Made by a program: the position numbers and the translations under genes
NCBI GenBank assembly: GCA_963969595.1
Contig: OZ018409.1
Location: 2,234,501 to 2,298,500, forward strand
Direction: 5' to 3'
Source of the DNA: Neckera pumila
Taxonomy: Eukaryota > Streptophyta > Bryopsida > Hypnales > Neckeraceae
Length of the DNA stretch: 64,000 nt
Notes under the pieces: generated by a model
What the model saw: the letters and a program-made list of their open reading frames with translations, nothing else
Told to the model about the DNA's origin: nothing
The model's database searches: none
Shown here: piece by piece, positions 22,543 to 36,138 of the stretch
Layout of the letters: each line of letters begins with the position of its first letter
Numbering within the stretch: the first letter of the stretch is position 1

Positions 22543-25500
22543 TGTAATCTAAGCTAATGGCCCCCAAATCAGACTTCATTTAGGGTTAATCCTAATGTCA
22601 AGTAGTATATGTTGTGGGTTACATGTCATATGCTATACTGGCAATAGTTAGAGGATATTTACCTTGCATAGTTAGGTAGTTTAATCCCTAAGCGCTCCGA
22701 AGTCCAAAAATTGGACGATGAATGGAATTGGGGAGTTCTAGACGACAGAGAAATGAATATTTTCATTCATCCATTTTTCCAGAGTTCCCAAGTAAGTTTG
22801 GCATGCATCGCTGGTGAAAATAGAAGTTTCTGTTTGAGCTATTGCAAGTGAAAAATCTTTGAAGTGAGACATATATAGATTTGGAAGAAAATTGTGATTG
22901 CCCAAGTTCCAAGAAGGTAAAACAACCTTCATCAAGCAGAGTATGAAGATGGGGCAGTAGTCAAGGGGCCGGATTTCATTCTTTATTACTCACTATACAG
23001 AAGAGGGGATCTAATTTTTAAATTCATAGAAGGGAACCTACAATATTAATTAAGAGGACGTACATACTTCTCAATCAATTGTGTCCTTATTATCTATTTT
23101 CTGGTTTCGATTGTCAAGTCCAGCCACTTTTGGCATGCTTCTCAAGCAACTAAATATTCCCTAGGCAATTGTGAGACCTGGGCTACTCAATGAAAATGGA
23201 TAGTTTTCCTCTAGCTTGCTTTCCAAAGACGTGATGATTGCAAGCTCCCTAGAATGATATACAATCCATTACAGGCAAAGAAAAATTTGTCCTCCCCTTC
23301 ATTTGCTGATGGTCTTTGCCATGCAATTTTTTCTATATTTTTTGAAGCAACCCATTGTAAGTTCTGACATGATTTCCTACAAATGCACCACCTGCCCGTC
23401 AAGGTCAATGCTGCAATTTCTACAGTCAAACATCTTGATCTTCTTGTGAAGTATGGTTTTTTGAAATTATAATTTGCATTGCAAGTAATTAGATACCTAC
23501 AGCAGAGATCCTACGGTTGCTTCTTCCATGTTGTATATGTGGAACAATTTGCAAACATGCTTCTCCAAAATTTATGTAGTTTTCTGACTACATGTTGCTT
23601 CTCCAATGAGTTTAGATGCTCTAGGATCAACTGTACTCATTTGGTGGCACATCATGTCTAAAATTTACACCTCATGCTATTGGTAATCAGAGGTAAAACT
23701 AAACACTTTAAGATGTCGTTTAGTATTTAAGTATAGGTAGTGAACTAGACACGACCTTCTTAAGCTTAATAAAGTGATAGAATCAGATCTATAACCTTAA
23801 TAAAAAAATACATATATGGAAAATAACCAATAAATCAATAGTTATAATCCTTAAATATTCTTTTATCTCAGTCTACCAAGTTCTATTTTAGGTCTTATAA
23901 TACCAAATTTCCACACTAATTAGATAATGTGAAATAATACTAGAAATATATTTTAGTGTATTACTTTGATAAAATCTAGAATTACAAATCTTGAAAAAGA
24001 AAAAAAGAAAAAATCAAATATCATTTTAAGCAAAAAATAAAAATAAAAATAAATTAAAAATAAATAAATGACGTAGCACAGTCTGTACTATATAAGCCAG
24101 CTGCTGCAGCTGCGTCCGTGCAGTCTGGGAATGCAAGGGAATTTGCAGTATTTCAAAGGCTCCCAATTCCTTTTAATGAATTTGTAAGATTGAATTTTGG
24201 AAAAAACTCTTTTTTCCATTTTTGTTCTTACAACCCTGAAAAGTAGTATTTTTTCACAATTTTGCCTTAAATGTGCCTCGATTCTTTATGGATTAAAATA
24301 GTCATCTCTACTTTCACTATGAATTTGAACTACAATACATAACTATTATCAAAAACAACTTGAAAAACACTATGGTGCTGATGATGTGATAAAAAAATAG
24401 TATAAATGTATTTTATATTATCCTACAAATAGTTTATTTAAAAAATTTCAAGCCAAAAAATCAATCTTGTAGAGTTGTAGGCAAAAATAAATTAATAGAA
24501 GGTTGAAAAAAACCAAACACATTTGATATTTATATTTTTTGAAAATTATTATATTTTCGAAATCAAATCAAATCAAATGTTCATTTTTCATGCTTAAAAG
24601 GGATTTCCAATCATCTATCTACATCTCAAGAAAAAATGGTTTTTTAGTCCTTCTATTGATACCCCCAAAATACCTTTTGAATGCATAATTATGAAAGACA
24701 AAAATTGGTTTGTTTTAGAAAAAAAATTGCAAGTTTATCTATTTGTTGTAGATTACCTCAAATCCAATTTTTCTTGTCTTGATTGCTTGAAATATTGTTT
24801 AACCTTCCAACTAGCAAAAACAATGTCCAATTGAAATCATTACAAATTGAATATTATGTATTGAAACTGTAAATTTCATGTTAAGATGTAGAATAGTCTT
24901 AAATATCTTGTTTTTTAATCATAAATCCTATGGAGCTATAAAGCAAAAGTTATGACAAAAATAACAATACTTTGAGAGGTGAGTCACAAAAAATATTCAA
25001 TCCATTCCATATTACTTGACACTTTTGGATTGAAGCAAATAATTAAGATCTCTTGAAAGAATTCAAATATATAAAATAAGAAGTTTCATTTGACATCTAA
25101 TTGGTCCAAAGTTTTGTACCAATTGAACATTTTTTTGAGACTCCAAGAAATGAGCAAGTATAAGCTTCCTATTGGTGGGAATTAGTTAATAAATCCATGC
25201 TCTTTGAAACCCTTTTGGAGTATATTACAAAAGAGTGTTTTTATTTCAATTATTGAAAAAATATACAGCTATCAAGGTCAAAATCTCAATGTGATTCACC
25301 ATCTGCTATCTTTGCGAGGAATAACACTTTAATCTATCTTTAATTCAATGCATCTTGAGTGGATTTCAAAAAATCTAAGCTTGTCTTTCAACTCAAATTG
25401 AAAAGGAAATCTCCAAAATTTATCCAAAAATATATGTTCACTGAAAAATTTCAAGAAAATAAAATACTTTATGTTTGTATTCTTTGAAAACTAGTGAAAA

Positions 25501-26469
25501 AATTGCAAAAAAATCCCTAAAAACTACCCATTCTTAAGATGAGATTCCACCACAATTTGATAAGAAAGTGTTTTGAATACCTAGGAATGCATGCTCAAAG
25601 GATTTTTCTTTGCCTTCATATATAAGACATGATATTTCATAATTTTAGATTTTCTTGTGTTAAAGGTGTATGCCTATGGTAAAAGTATACCCTACCTTGA
25701 CATATGCCTAAGTTCACAAACATTGTACAGTGCACTTTCCAAAGATACATGCACATTAAAGGGGAGAAATATCAACTTCAAAAGATTGAGATTTCAAATT
25801 CAATCTAAGTGATTACATTTAACTACTTTTAATATTCATTTTTAAAATTACTGTAGAACTTTGTACAAATCTGTTTGAGCTCACATTTGTTGTGTCGCAG
25901 TACACCTTGATTGTCACAAAGTTTGATAGTTGAGGATGTTTAGGGAATCTCTTGAGTTGCTTTAAAAAAACTCAATGTTCTCTGATCTCTATATAATTGC
26001 TAGCAAACATACAATTTGACTTTCTTTTCCTCAAGCTTCCAATTCTCAAAATTGGCTAGGGAAAAGCTGAGCATGTTGACCTACTCTTGTAGTTGTGCCG
26101 ACTATAGAAAATCATACAACTGGGTAGTCTTATATTTAAATATAGAATTTAAGGCCTATTTATGAGCCTGGTAGCTTTTGGCTTGTTGTACGTAGTAGCG
26201 TTGATAGAATCAAGTGACACATTGGAGTTTAGAGAAAAGGAAATATTTTGTAGTATATCCTCCCAAATTTTGTATATTTTTGCTCTAATATCATTAAGGT
26301 ATAAACAAGACATTATCCAGCTATTTGGACGTGGAGGAGCCTGCGCCAGCTCTATGACTATAGATATTGTACTATGATCTGACCTTGTGTGGTCAATCAC
26401 CTTTCATACTGTATTATAAAATTTTCTGTTGGCTAACAACAAAACCTATAAATATTTAAGGTACACTAC

Positions 26470-26760
26470 CCCATTCCAGACCAAATGGGAGCAAGCCCAT
26501 TTTGGGCTAAATTATATTAGTGGTGTACATTTTAGTTTTGAAATGTACACCACTAACCTCGAGGGATTTATTCCCCCTTATGTTTGAATATCACGTGCAA
26601 TAATGGGGTATATAGTAGGGGGGTATTTATGTGCTCTCAAGTATTTTTTTCCTCCCTCTTTTTAGAAAAAAGCTACCGAGGGGTATTTTTCAACACCCTA
26701 TTCTTTTTTGTAAATGGTTGGGGTGACTAATTTTTGGCACCCTATTTTTTTTAAACACTG
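26470..26760. repeat. Dispersed repeat shared with 46915-47140 (inverted)
   Basis: AGACCAAATGGGAGCAAGCC, GGCTAAATTATATTAGTGG and GAGGGATTTATTCCC recur in reverse orientation near 47.1 kb. An internal hairpin (GTGGTGTACATTT, then GAAATGTACACCAC, about 26519-26554) is absent from the partner, and a similar hairpin stands alone at about 59925-59965. The nature of the repeat is unknown. Confidence 0.55.
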
Positions 26761-27591
26761 TAGAAGTACGTGATACCTCGGAGAATACTATTGCATTCCA
26801 ACTTGCATTGCAAAATCATATGCTTTAGTGGCAAGCATTGCATAGCATTTCCATTGTCAAAATCTAGCGCTCTAGTAAAATTGTACTCCACTACTAATAT
26901 GTAAAGAATGTCATTTGAGAAAAATAGAACTCTGGAATACATAATTGTTCGGTTGCTGTATGAAATCCTAGCATGCATTTCAAAAAAAGAAGGCCACAAG
27001 TACAAAAGCAAGATGTAATGAATAGTTTTGAGAATTGAACAACGTCCGCATCATAGAAGTAACAAGGTGTCATGTGATTTCAAATGAATCCCTACGCTTC
27101 TTGAATTGCCAAACATTCACCTGCAATTCTCCATTCAGCTAAGATTAATACAAATTGAACCAGACATTGTGAATGATCAAATAGCCAAAATACAAAACAA
27201 CATCACCAAACCCACCCTGCTACCATTACGAAATTCAAAAACCTGAGCAAAAACCACATTCAAACAATTGCAGTCATTGAATTCAGAAACAAACAACGTC
27301 ATTGAACCACAACCAATATGCATACAGTTGCATTCACAAAATAAAAATAAAAATGAAATACAAGACGGAACACAACCACAAGCAAACCCAAATTTAGGAT
27401 TCCAGGAATTCAAAATAAATAGGAGCACAGTAACAAAGAATCTAGGGGAATATATTAGAATTGAATATAATACTTGTATTTAGAAACACATGCCCAAACA
27501 GAAGCAATACTCATAGGTTCAGCAAAAAGTTCTTGTTCAGTATGAAGGCACCATTTTGCACAGTGCATATGTACATCCAAAACCCTGCATT

Positions 27592-29497
27592 CACTATAAG
27601 AAACCCGTGTTTTTTTTTATGTCTGCCCAAAAACATGCGATGTCAAAGGCCTAACGTACTATATCCACTGAGACATCAAGATGTTAAATAAGAGGATTGC
27701 AGTTTAGGGTAAATTTCCAAGGATGTTCCAGATGACTGCGAAAAATTTGAATGGAACCAGTTGGTGTTACTGAGGACATCGAGATTTTTTATGACATTTT
27801 TAAGGACTCACTGATGTCCAATAAGGCGTCCGCAAAAACATAGATGGCCACGTCAGCTTTGGGGGAAAAATTTCAAGGAGGGTAATTTTCTGAAAATTAC
27901 TTTTTCATTGGATAAAAGTCTGACCAAGGTTAAAAAAAAGGGATTGGGCAGCCTCTAGGCAGCTTTTGGAGAAAATAAGATGACATGGCATGCCACGTAT
28001 AAGTTAGCTGACGTGGCATAAAATTATGCTGATGTGGCATGCCACGTCAGCATGGCGGGGCTGTCTCTTTGCATTTTCTACACTTATTTTGGAGATGTCT
28101 AAGTAGATGTAGAGATGTCACTAGAGACATTTTATAAAACATTGAGATGTTTTCTTGGACATTTTTGTAGACTTCTAGATGTTTTAGAAAACATAGTCAC
28201 AATCAATATAACTTCTATAGAGACATCATTAGAGCAACCTTTGAGACATTCAAAAAACATCCTACTAGACGTCTGTATGCTACTCTACCAAAATTTAAAT
28301 CTAGTATTTTCAATGTCCCATATAGTTTGTCTTCCCCTCTACCACTCCACTTGTATAAATAGCCCATCTTTGCGTTTTCTACATTTGTATCGGAGATGTC
28401 TAAGTAGATGTAGAGATGTCACTAGAGACATCTTATAAAACATTGAGAAGTTTTCTTGGACGTTTTTATAGACTTTTACATGTTTTAAGAAACATAGTCA
28501 CAATTGATATAACGTCTGCGGAGACGTCATCAAAGCGGCCTTTCAGACGTGCAAAAAACATCTTGCTGGACGTTTCTGTGTTGCTTCACAAAGACTTAAA
28601 TCCAATAATTTCAATGTCCCATATAGTTTGTTTTCCTATTTACCACTCCACTTGTATAAAGAGCCCGTCTTCTCCCCTCCATAAACTCACATCAAGTGGC
28701 TTTTGAAGTCATGTGACATAATTGCCAATTATGAAGTATTTTGTACAATGTATTATATATGGTATATGATGTATGATGTATAATGTATATTGTATATGAC
28801 ATGTTGTATTGGACATTATGATATGCATGTGGACATCATATGAGACATGTGAGACTGTCCATATTAACATCATGCCGAATAGTCCATTCCATTCCATTCC
28901 ATGAATGTTTAATGCGACATCATTTTGTTCTCCTAGATCACACCAAACATTGCCAGAGGTATTCATAATGAAAAGTAGATATTTACATTGATGTCACAAG
29001 AAATTTGGACGTCTAAGGTGATGTTTTAAAATACGTCTGTGAAAACGTTTGAATGTCTGAGTTGATGTCTCAAAAAACGTATAGATGTCTATGTTGACAT
29101 CTTCAAAGATAGCAAGAAAATTTTTAGACAACAAAAAAATACGCTGACGTGGCATGCCACATCATCCTTACTAGATGCTACGTCACTTTTCTTGCTGCCA
29201 CATCACGTGCCACCTCAGATGCCACATCATGGCCAAAAATGGATGAAAAACTTTCCTACGTGGTTGCCCGTGTACATGTGGCGCTTAGGTGGCGGCCACA
29301 TGGCGACCATTGAGGACCTTGTTGACCCATTTTTTTCTGACATTCTTAGCATACTGATGTCCGATGTCAAATCTGATGTCAAACCTGAGTCTTGAGCAAC
29401 GTGATTTTTTGAACATCCACGTAGACATTTCAAGACACCAGTCGCAACATCAGCATGCAGAATTAGGGATAAAAAAAAACATGGGTTTCTTATAGTG
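27592..29497. mobile_element. Non-autonomous CACTA (EnSpm-type) transposon
   Basis: The 1906-bp element begins CACTATAAGAAACCCGTGTT and ends in the inverse (reverse-complemented right end CACTATAAGAAACCCATGTT). It is flanked by a 3-bp duplication ATT at 27589-27591 and 29498-29500. CACTA termini with a 3-bp target duplication are diagnostic of the superfamily. Inside are many GATGTCT/AGACATC subterminal motifs, palindromic TGACGTGGCATGCCACGTCA boxes near 28.0 and 29.15 kb, and an internal 301-bp tandem duplication. No transposase (TNP2-like) is encoded, so it needs a helper in trans. Confidence 0.9.
28069..28670. repeat. 301-bp tandem duplication inside the CACTA element
   Basis: Unit 1 is about 28069-28369 and unit 2 about 28370-28670; both start TTGCrTTTTCTAC and end near CCACTTGTATAAA. 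The two similar open frames at 28115-28438 and 28416-28706 (both begin MSLET) are products of this duplication, not evidence of a gene. Confidence 0.8.
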
Positions 29498-29674
29498 ATT
29501 AAAAAACCACAAAATAAACTACACTGCAAGCTTGGAGGACACTAGAAGCCTAGGGGACACTACAAGCAGGTGCTGCAACAAAAGAGACACCTGAGCTGCG
29601 ATTTCAGTGAACTAGAAGCAGCACAAAAAAACATGAGATAGTACAATCTACCGGGCCACATCACAAGCCCTACT

Positions 29675-30117
29675 TCAACAACCAGCTCCACAATCAGTGG
29701 GACAAATCCATAGCAACGGTGAAGGACGGAGGCATCCACTCTGCCCCCAAGAAACACACTCTTGTGCAGCCTCCAATGCAACTCTCAATCCTTGCAAGTC
29801 TGCTCCTGTGAGGTTGCCAAAGTGATCAGTATGCCAACAATCGTCTTCCAGAGGCTGCCGCAGACACACCAGCTCTTTGAGAACACACTGCGAAGCTGGT
29901 GGAACCAGTAGGTCACAAGTTCTTCTCGCGAAGCCTACAGCAGAGGCAGAAGAGCTTCGAGCTCCAGGCGCACCAGTTTCAAGGCACCCCACTCCGCGGT
30001 ATCCTCGACGTATTCTCTCCAGGAGTCACATGTCGACCTGAAGCTATCCAGAGTGTTGAACGTTGCCTGATTCTTCTGTCGTGGCTCGTCCCACGACCAA
30101 GGATCTATGAACTCCAC
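29675..30117 (-). pseudogene. Possible coding remnant, unidentified
   Basis: One minus frame gives SWDEPRQKNQATFNTLDSF, RSTCDSWREYVEDTAEWGAL and KLVRLE, then a stop at 29935. A second frame continues as FARRTCDLLVPPASQCVLKE and LTGADLQGLRVALEAAQECV. Both look protein-like and GC is higher than the surroundings, which suggests one gene broken by a frameshift near 29990. The 'STCDSWREYV..EWGAL' text resembles F-box-adjacent plant proteins only loosely. I do not assign a function. Confidence 0.3.
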
Positions 30118-30958
30118 CTACGAGACAAGGACAGGTAAAATGACATCTCAAAGCAGGTATTCCAAGCTGCAGTCACCCCCATAAAAGAAAGTGGGCTCCA
30201 AGCTAAGGTTGCCAGCATAATCCCCAGGAATGTCCATGATGCAACAAGAAATGCAATAATGCAAGAAATGCAAGAAATAGCAACCTAGCCCTCACCTATA
30301 GCAAGTCTACTACAGCAGTTTTGGGATACTAGCTAAGGTCAAACGGATAGCATGGATGCAAATGAGCAAAAACGACGTCACAAAAACATAATCCAGGCAA
30401 GAGCGAGTAGAATGGGTTGGACTTCTAAGCGCAAGAAATTAAGCTGATTGATACAACCTGCTTCGAAACGAAGTTCTAGTGTAAACACTGCATGGCAAAA
30501 GAAGCAAGGGTTGACAGGTCCTACGAAACAGACAACGACCATCTCATAAGGCCCACTATAAGACACAAAATTCAAAGCAAAGAACAGATAAGTGAATTGT
30601 GCACCCGCCCAAGGTTTAAATGCACTCGTCTAGACAAAAACCATAAAAGGAATTCCCACAGAGGACTAGACTGAAGTACTTCACATAGGAGAAAATCAAG
30701 GGGAAAATGTGGGAAAAAATCAAAATGAAAGAAGTGACATACCTCAAATCAGCCTAATTTTGATTTTGAAATACACAACACTTCACGCACTTGGAGAAGT
30801 CTGTACTTCTTATTTGGATGAAAACCACAATAATTCAGGCAATCCTCCCTAATGTAGCAAGATCTCACAGATTCTGGACCCGTTACTTGTCAAAATGCCA
30901 AGTTTCATTCACATCTGCATTCATTATTCCAATTTTGTTAAAGCAAGTCAACTGCAAG

Positions 30959-31380
30959 CTACCCGTGAAAAAAATGGGGTCTTAGAAATCCATCTACTAG
31001 ATCAAGCTCAAATAAATCCCTATCCGCATCGTAGGACATTGTGATGGTGCATATGATTGTGTCCACGTCCACCCAAATTAAATCGGAGTGATCATATTTA
31101 AATTTCCAAAAACCGGGAACTTTTCTAAAATAATTGAGGTACACCATGAAAGCAGATCCGCCACTCCCTGGTCTCTTACCCCTATTCACATTGCGATTCT
31201 ACAGGTCAATGGACTGCCTACAGTTTCTCCCAGGGAGTACCCCACCTTGCGTCGCATCTTCTACACCTTATCAATACACCAGGTGCCTTCATCAACTCCA
31301 TTCAAGACACATGTGGGCTGGGTTTTTTTGACTGGCCTTCCCCTATTCTTTTTCTTGGAGGTTTGACCTGAAGTAGGTAA
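30959..31380 (-). pseudogene. Broken coding remnant with W-rich conserved-looking motifs
   Basis: The first piece, about 31380 to 31180, reads GRPVKKTQPTCVLNGVDEGT and WCIDKV, then a TAG, then KMRRKVGYSLGETVGSPL. After a frameshift near 31180 the second piece runs to the TAG at 30959 with FMVYLNYFRKVPGFWKFKYD, SDLIWVDVDTIICTITMSYD and DRDLFELDLVDGF. The pieces together look like one domain of a larger protein, and the stop sits where Gln or Glu would fit. I cannot name the family. It may belong to the same decayed transposon as 29675-30117. 31.4-33.35 kb is AT-rich with no gene. Confidence 0.4.
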
Positions 31381-33395
31381 AGTGGTGTGAGCCCCCAAGT
31401 TAGTACTTGAACCTCAGAATTTTTTTTTTTCGCATTTTGCTCACATTTACGGTTAATTATGGTTAAAAAGATAGTATAAGTATGTGCATGTGACATTTGG
31501 AGGAAATCCCTACAATTGAAATATGATTTAACCAAAAAACCCAGAAGCACTCTAATTACTATTATGAGCTAATATTAAGTCTATTTTAGCATTTGAGAGA
31601 ACATTTGAGGCTTCAGATGGTATTAAGCCTGATGGCCAAACTACAAAACCACCTAGAAATAGACTTTTGAAGGGCATGTGAAATACTTAGGATAGAAAAT
31701 AGAGGATAGAAAGAAGTCATGTGATAGTGCAGGTAAACCATAAACCAGGATTACAAGTGATCTACAAGCAAAGTACGGAGGTTTTGACCGAGAAACCTAC
31801 CAAGAGCATAATAATGAAGCTCGATTGCTAGATTCCTTTGATCAAGAATGATTCCTGTAGAAGAGAAGAAGCTACCAAGGCCAAAAGACCATGGCAACTC
31901 TCCTAGTGGAGGTTCTTTTTAGAAGGAAGGTCAAGTAAGACTTTTGTTGAAGCAACTAAGGTCACATGAAGGTCAAAAAGACTTAAATAGATAATTGAAA
32001 TGGAAAATGGTATCTAAAATCTAAGCATTTGCTATCCAACAATGCAATACAAACCAACTTTTGGATTCACTATCTAATTCACATCTTCCAAATTCATATG
32101 TGATGATACTTCTAATTCTTCATATTAATAACATTCATCTTCAATTTAATAATCAATTGCTTTCAACTTCAAGATCAAGTGTCTATCTAAGCAACTCACA
32201 TTACAATGATTACCCACATATCACATCTAAGTGCACACCTACCCGGTGGCACAACAGCAAAGAAATGTAAATAGACAATTTCTTTTAAACTATTTTTTTT
32301 TTACAATTGATTTTATATTGAAAGATATAATTATTACAAGTTGAGTAAAACAATTTCCTATTCAACTTGAAGTTCATATTATGTGCTAATTGTCAAATGA
32401 AGGAAGAAGACTATTTATCTTTCTAGGACGATTTGTCACACCTCCTAAAATCTCTAAAAGTTACTAGTAGTACTTTACATCTAGGCCATTTTCTATCCTA
32501 ATAAGGTTCTTTTTCAAAGTCTAGTTGTCATTCACCCCTTTTTTTATATTCAACAAGCTATAAGATTTATATTGATTTCCTATTTACACTTAAACGAGGA
32601 ACTAAGTCCAAAAATAATTTGTTTGACTACAATTCCCCCCGGGAGGGAATTAACCCTATATCCAGAATGATTTCCTCCTCATGAGGGAATTAAACTGGAA
32701 GGTTATAAATTATACATTCCTTTGATTAGTGCAAAGAAAGTTGTGAGTTTGCACATGGCACTTGGAAACTTCCTAGAAGTTGCCCAAAAAGTTTTGTAAT
32801 TTTTTAAATTGCAGAATTGACTCCCTGGGAAGTCAACTATGTTTTTAAGCATTGGGAAAGTCCTAGAAAATCCCAAAATGGTGGTAAAATCCCACTAAAA
32901 ATTAGGATAGACTTTTTAGTGCTAATAAAGCGCCCGACCAACTTCCATTACATTCCGACCCCGACAAATATCAGAACCGGCAACGCTAATGGATTTTTAA
33001 CAGATTTTAAAACATTCGTTACGTTGACCGGCACACTCGGAGCTCCCAATTTCCGATTGGAGTCAACCCAAACTCTTTTCTTACTATCTTAGACCTCATC
33101 GACAACCCTGGCAAATAAAAACTTGAAAACAAAATTATCTCCAACAATTGTTTTTTTTATCCTTTTTAGTGATATGCTAAACGTTGGTTTTTACATACAA
33201 AACGACCTGGAAATAGGGTTTAAGGGGACCATTGAACTAATTTGGATCTTCTGTAGACAATAGCGCAATTGGTATAGAGTTTGGAGCATTAATTCAAAAG
33301 TTAGAGTGATCACAGCAGTAGTGTAGAATTTTAATTAGTAAATTTGAAATTACCTAGGAACTAGGAAATTGGGGGGAAGGTGAGGCCTTGAGCAA

Positions 33396-33404
33396 GTATA
33401 TAAG
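33396..33404 (+). promoter_or_regulatory. TATA-box-like string
   Basis: TATATAAGG followed by a C/T-rich leader. It could be the promoter of a decayed retroelement (LTR U3/R boundary), but I found no matching second LTR, primer-binding site or pol coding, so only the motif is recorded. Confidence 0.25.
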
Positions 33405-34454
33405 GCCTCCCCCTTTCCTCACTTCACAACCCCTTTTCTTGCATTTGTTAAGTTGCACTATACGCGACCACGTTGTCGAGATTTTTTGGTATTTTGCCAA
33501 AAAACTCTTCATTTTCATTTCAATTCAAGAATTACTTGTTTTCAAGCATACCTTGGTGTTTTTGAGCTCATTACAAAGGATGTGGGGGTCCCTTTGTTCT
33601 TGGTATGTTTTCTTTGGTATTTTCAAGCAAGCATTTTCATTGATTTCTCCTTCTAGTACTAATCCCAAGGATATTCTAGCCGAATCCTGGCTTTGCCGTT
33701 AGTTAGAACTCCTTGGATTTTGTTTTGAATTAAGTATTGGTGTGTTTTGAGTCTTTGTGGGTTACTAACAACTTCCAATTGAGCTTTTTTGGAGAGAAAT
33801 TTCACACCTTTAGTTGTTGCAATATTCCCCTGAAGCCTAGACGTTGGAAGTCGTGGTTTAAGAGTCGTTTATGTTATTTAGAGTGATTTGGGTGAGATCC
33901 AAACCTCTTACTTATTAACTCACTGGTGGAAATTTGCCAAAATTTGGGCCTAAACCCCCCCGAACAGCAAAGCTTTGCTCTTGGATCGAATTTTTAAGTA
34001 TTAGAATTTTGGGGTTAATCCCCCGGACGGCGAAGCTTTGCTCTTAGTTAGAATTTCTGTCTTTTATTTTGTCTAAAGGGGTCCCCAAGGGGAGACCCAA
34101 AGTTTCAGGTTAAATCCCAAAAGTTGGCTTTGAATACTAAAATCGGCTAAGCAACGGCCTAAATTTTGGACTGAATTCCAGAGTTTTCCAAAAAAAACAG
34201 CAGCTAGCTAGCCCGGCCAAGCGGCCAGCCAGCAATCGGCTGGACCAGAGGGGGTCGGAGGGCCAGAAGGCAGGCCGAAGGGCTAGAAGGTAGAGTCAGA
34301 GACCAGAAGGGGTTAGAAGGCCAGAGGGGGTCGCTAGACTGAACGGCAGGGAGGTGCTTGATTGACAAGTACATACATACATCAAACTGAAATCAACATG
34401 GAATGATGCTCTTAGAGCCCCAACCATTTTAGTTTTTTCTTTTCTTTTCTGTTG

Positions 34455-34810
34455 TTGAGACTAGTTAGAATTCAGACCAGAGTTTTCCAAAGGTGTCATA
34501 TTCATTAAAATTTCAAAGTATAGTGGGTATTGAAATTTTCAAAGAATTAAACTAGTTAGAATTCAGACTAGAGTGGGTTTGAGATTTCCAAAGGAATTAG
34601 ACTAGTTAGAATTCAGACTAGAGCTTTTCCAAAAGTGTCAGACTCATTAAAATTTCAGACCAGAGAGTGGGTTTGAGATTTCCACAGACTTAGACTAGTT
34701 AGAATTCATACCAAAGTTTTTTCCAAAAGTGTCAGAATCATTAAAATTTCAGACCAGAGTGAGGTTGAGATCCCCAAAGAAGTATATCAGTTAGAATTCA
34801 ACCAGAGAGG
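34455..34810. repeat. Tandem minisatellite with ACTAGTTAGAATTCAGACYA unit
   Basis: ACTAGTTAGAATTCAkAC recurs at about 34458, 34551, 34601 and 34694. It alternates with TTTTCCAAAAGTGTCAGA, CATTAAAATTTCAGACCAGA and GTGGGTTTGAGATTTCC. This suggests a composite unit of about 125 bp with internal half-units. It is non-coding. Upstream, 34200-34350 is a G-rich GGCCAGAAGG-type simple repeat. Confidence 0.65.
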
Positions 34811-35700
34811 GTGAAGGAAGGAATTACAACAAATCAAATTCTCAAGACTTGAGGTTAAGGTCAACCAGCAACTCCAAACTCTGGAGTACCTGCTTCCAAC
34901 TCATGCAATTCAAGTGCTGATTTCCTCCAGTTCAGTTCAAGCTCACAACTTCATACGCTGGTTCCAAGCCTTGTACACAAAAACTGTAGAACAAATTCAA
35001 ACAAGTGAAGTTCAAAACAAGTGTTAACCATTTGAGTATGCAAGTTGAGAGCATCGCCAACCATTCACGGGGGACGCGGCTCGGGGCATGGGTTGGCCAA
35101 GGCTCGGTTTCTCCCGGGTTTCATTTGGCCGGGGAGGTCCCCCACTTGTTCACGGCCAAAGTCTCATGCTAGCAAAAGTCAATGACACGAGTGTGCTATA
35201 GATTGTAAGACTTTAATAAGTGTAAGTTGTCAGTTTTTGGGAATTTGGGAAAAATTGAAAAGTAATGGGGCTTCAGGAGAGAAGGAGTGAGGTTTTGTAT
35301 TTCACAATGGAAACTGCTGCAAGTCTTGGCCGGGAGTGAGTGCACTGTTTGAAGAATTTCCGAGACGAGAGAAGAAAAGGAGTTGCGGCGGAGTAAATTT
35401 TAGCATCATTAGGAGGATTTAGGTGTAGAGTTTTCTTCCAAGTACAAATGAAACATAATTTCATTGTTAATAGGTGTAGCCGGGGATGTTTAGAGGTGTT
35501 GTGGCAGCTTGATGTGGAAATTTAGTTCTATTTTTTGAAAGGTCACTTGGAGTTGCTATAAGGTCCTTGAAGCCACTTTGTTGATCTATTTTAGGCATTT
35601 TTTGAATTTCCTTTGAGTTGTTCCGGTGTTCATTTTTTCCAGTACTTTGAGCAGTTTAAGAATTGTTGTATTGTGCTTTGAGTGATAAAGGCTTCAAAGA

Positions 35701-36066
35701 ATGCATCCTTATAGGACCAGGCTGTTGGCTACTAGACAGGCTATGAGGGAGGATGATGAGGATGATGAATTGAATTTGCAATGGGTCCTACAAATGCAAA
35801 GGGCCAATGGAGATGGTGTAGACATACCTGCACGTGCTGGTGGCTCTCGGCCTGGTAGAGCTCCAAATGTTGTTAGAGATAGACAAGAGATGCACAGAAG
35901 GATGATGAGAGATTATTTTTTGTTACTACTTACCATGTCAAATTGTAGAAGCATTGGACACTTTTTGAATTCTTCACAATTTTTTGATTGTTTTAACTCC
36001 AAATTAAAATTAAAAATGGATTTGGCATTCACTTTTCTAATTTTATATATTGGGGTGCTTGTTTAG
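35701..36066 (+). pseudogene. Truncated Harbinger/ALP1-like transposase N-terminus
   Basis: The ORF starts MHPYRTRLLATRQAMREDDE and continues to RAPNVVRDRQEMHRRMMRDY. The 'RxPNxxRDRxxxHxRxxxDYF' block is the conserved lead-in that I know from plant PIF/Harbinger transposases and domesticated ALP1-like proteins, just before the FRRRFRM region. Here, right after DYF, the frame runs into unrelated hydrophobic residues and ends at 36066. The DDE catalytic domain is therefore absent, and the 121-codon length is far below the usual 350-450. The start is chosen at the ATG in good agreement with the family. Confidence 0.65.
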
Positions 36067-36138
36067 GATTAATTGAAACTATTGGAAAGTTTTGGGACCT
36101 TTTTCAAACTATGAAGGCATGCATTTCAGGAGATTGGT

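Noticed and set aside
28115..28706. Two similar open frames suggesting a small gene family
   Set aside because: They are the same frame in the two units of the 301-bp duplication within a non-coding CACTA element.
33380..34000. LTR retrotransposon promoter/leader
   Set aside because: Only the TATATAAGG and C-rich leader are present. No second LTR, primer-binding site, gag or pol was found in the window.
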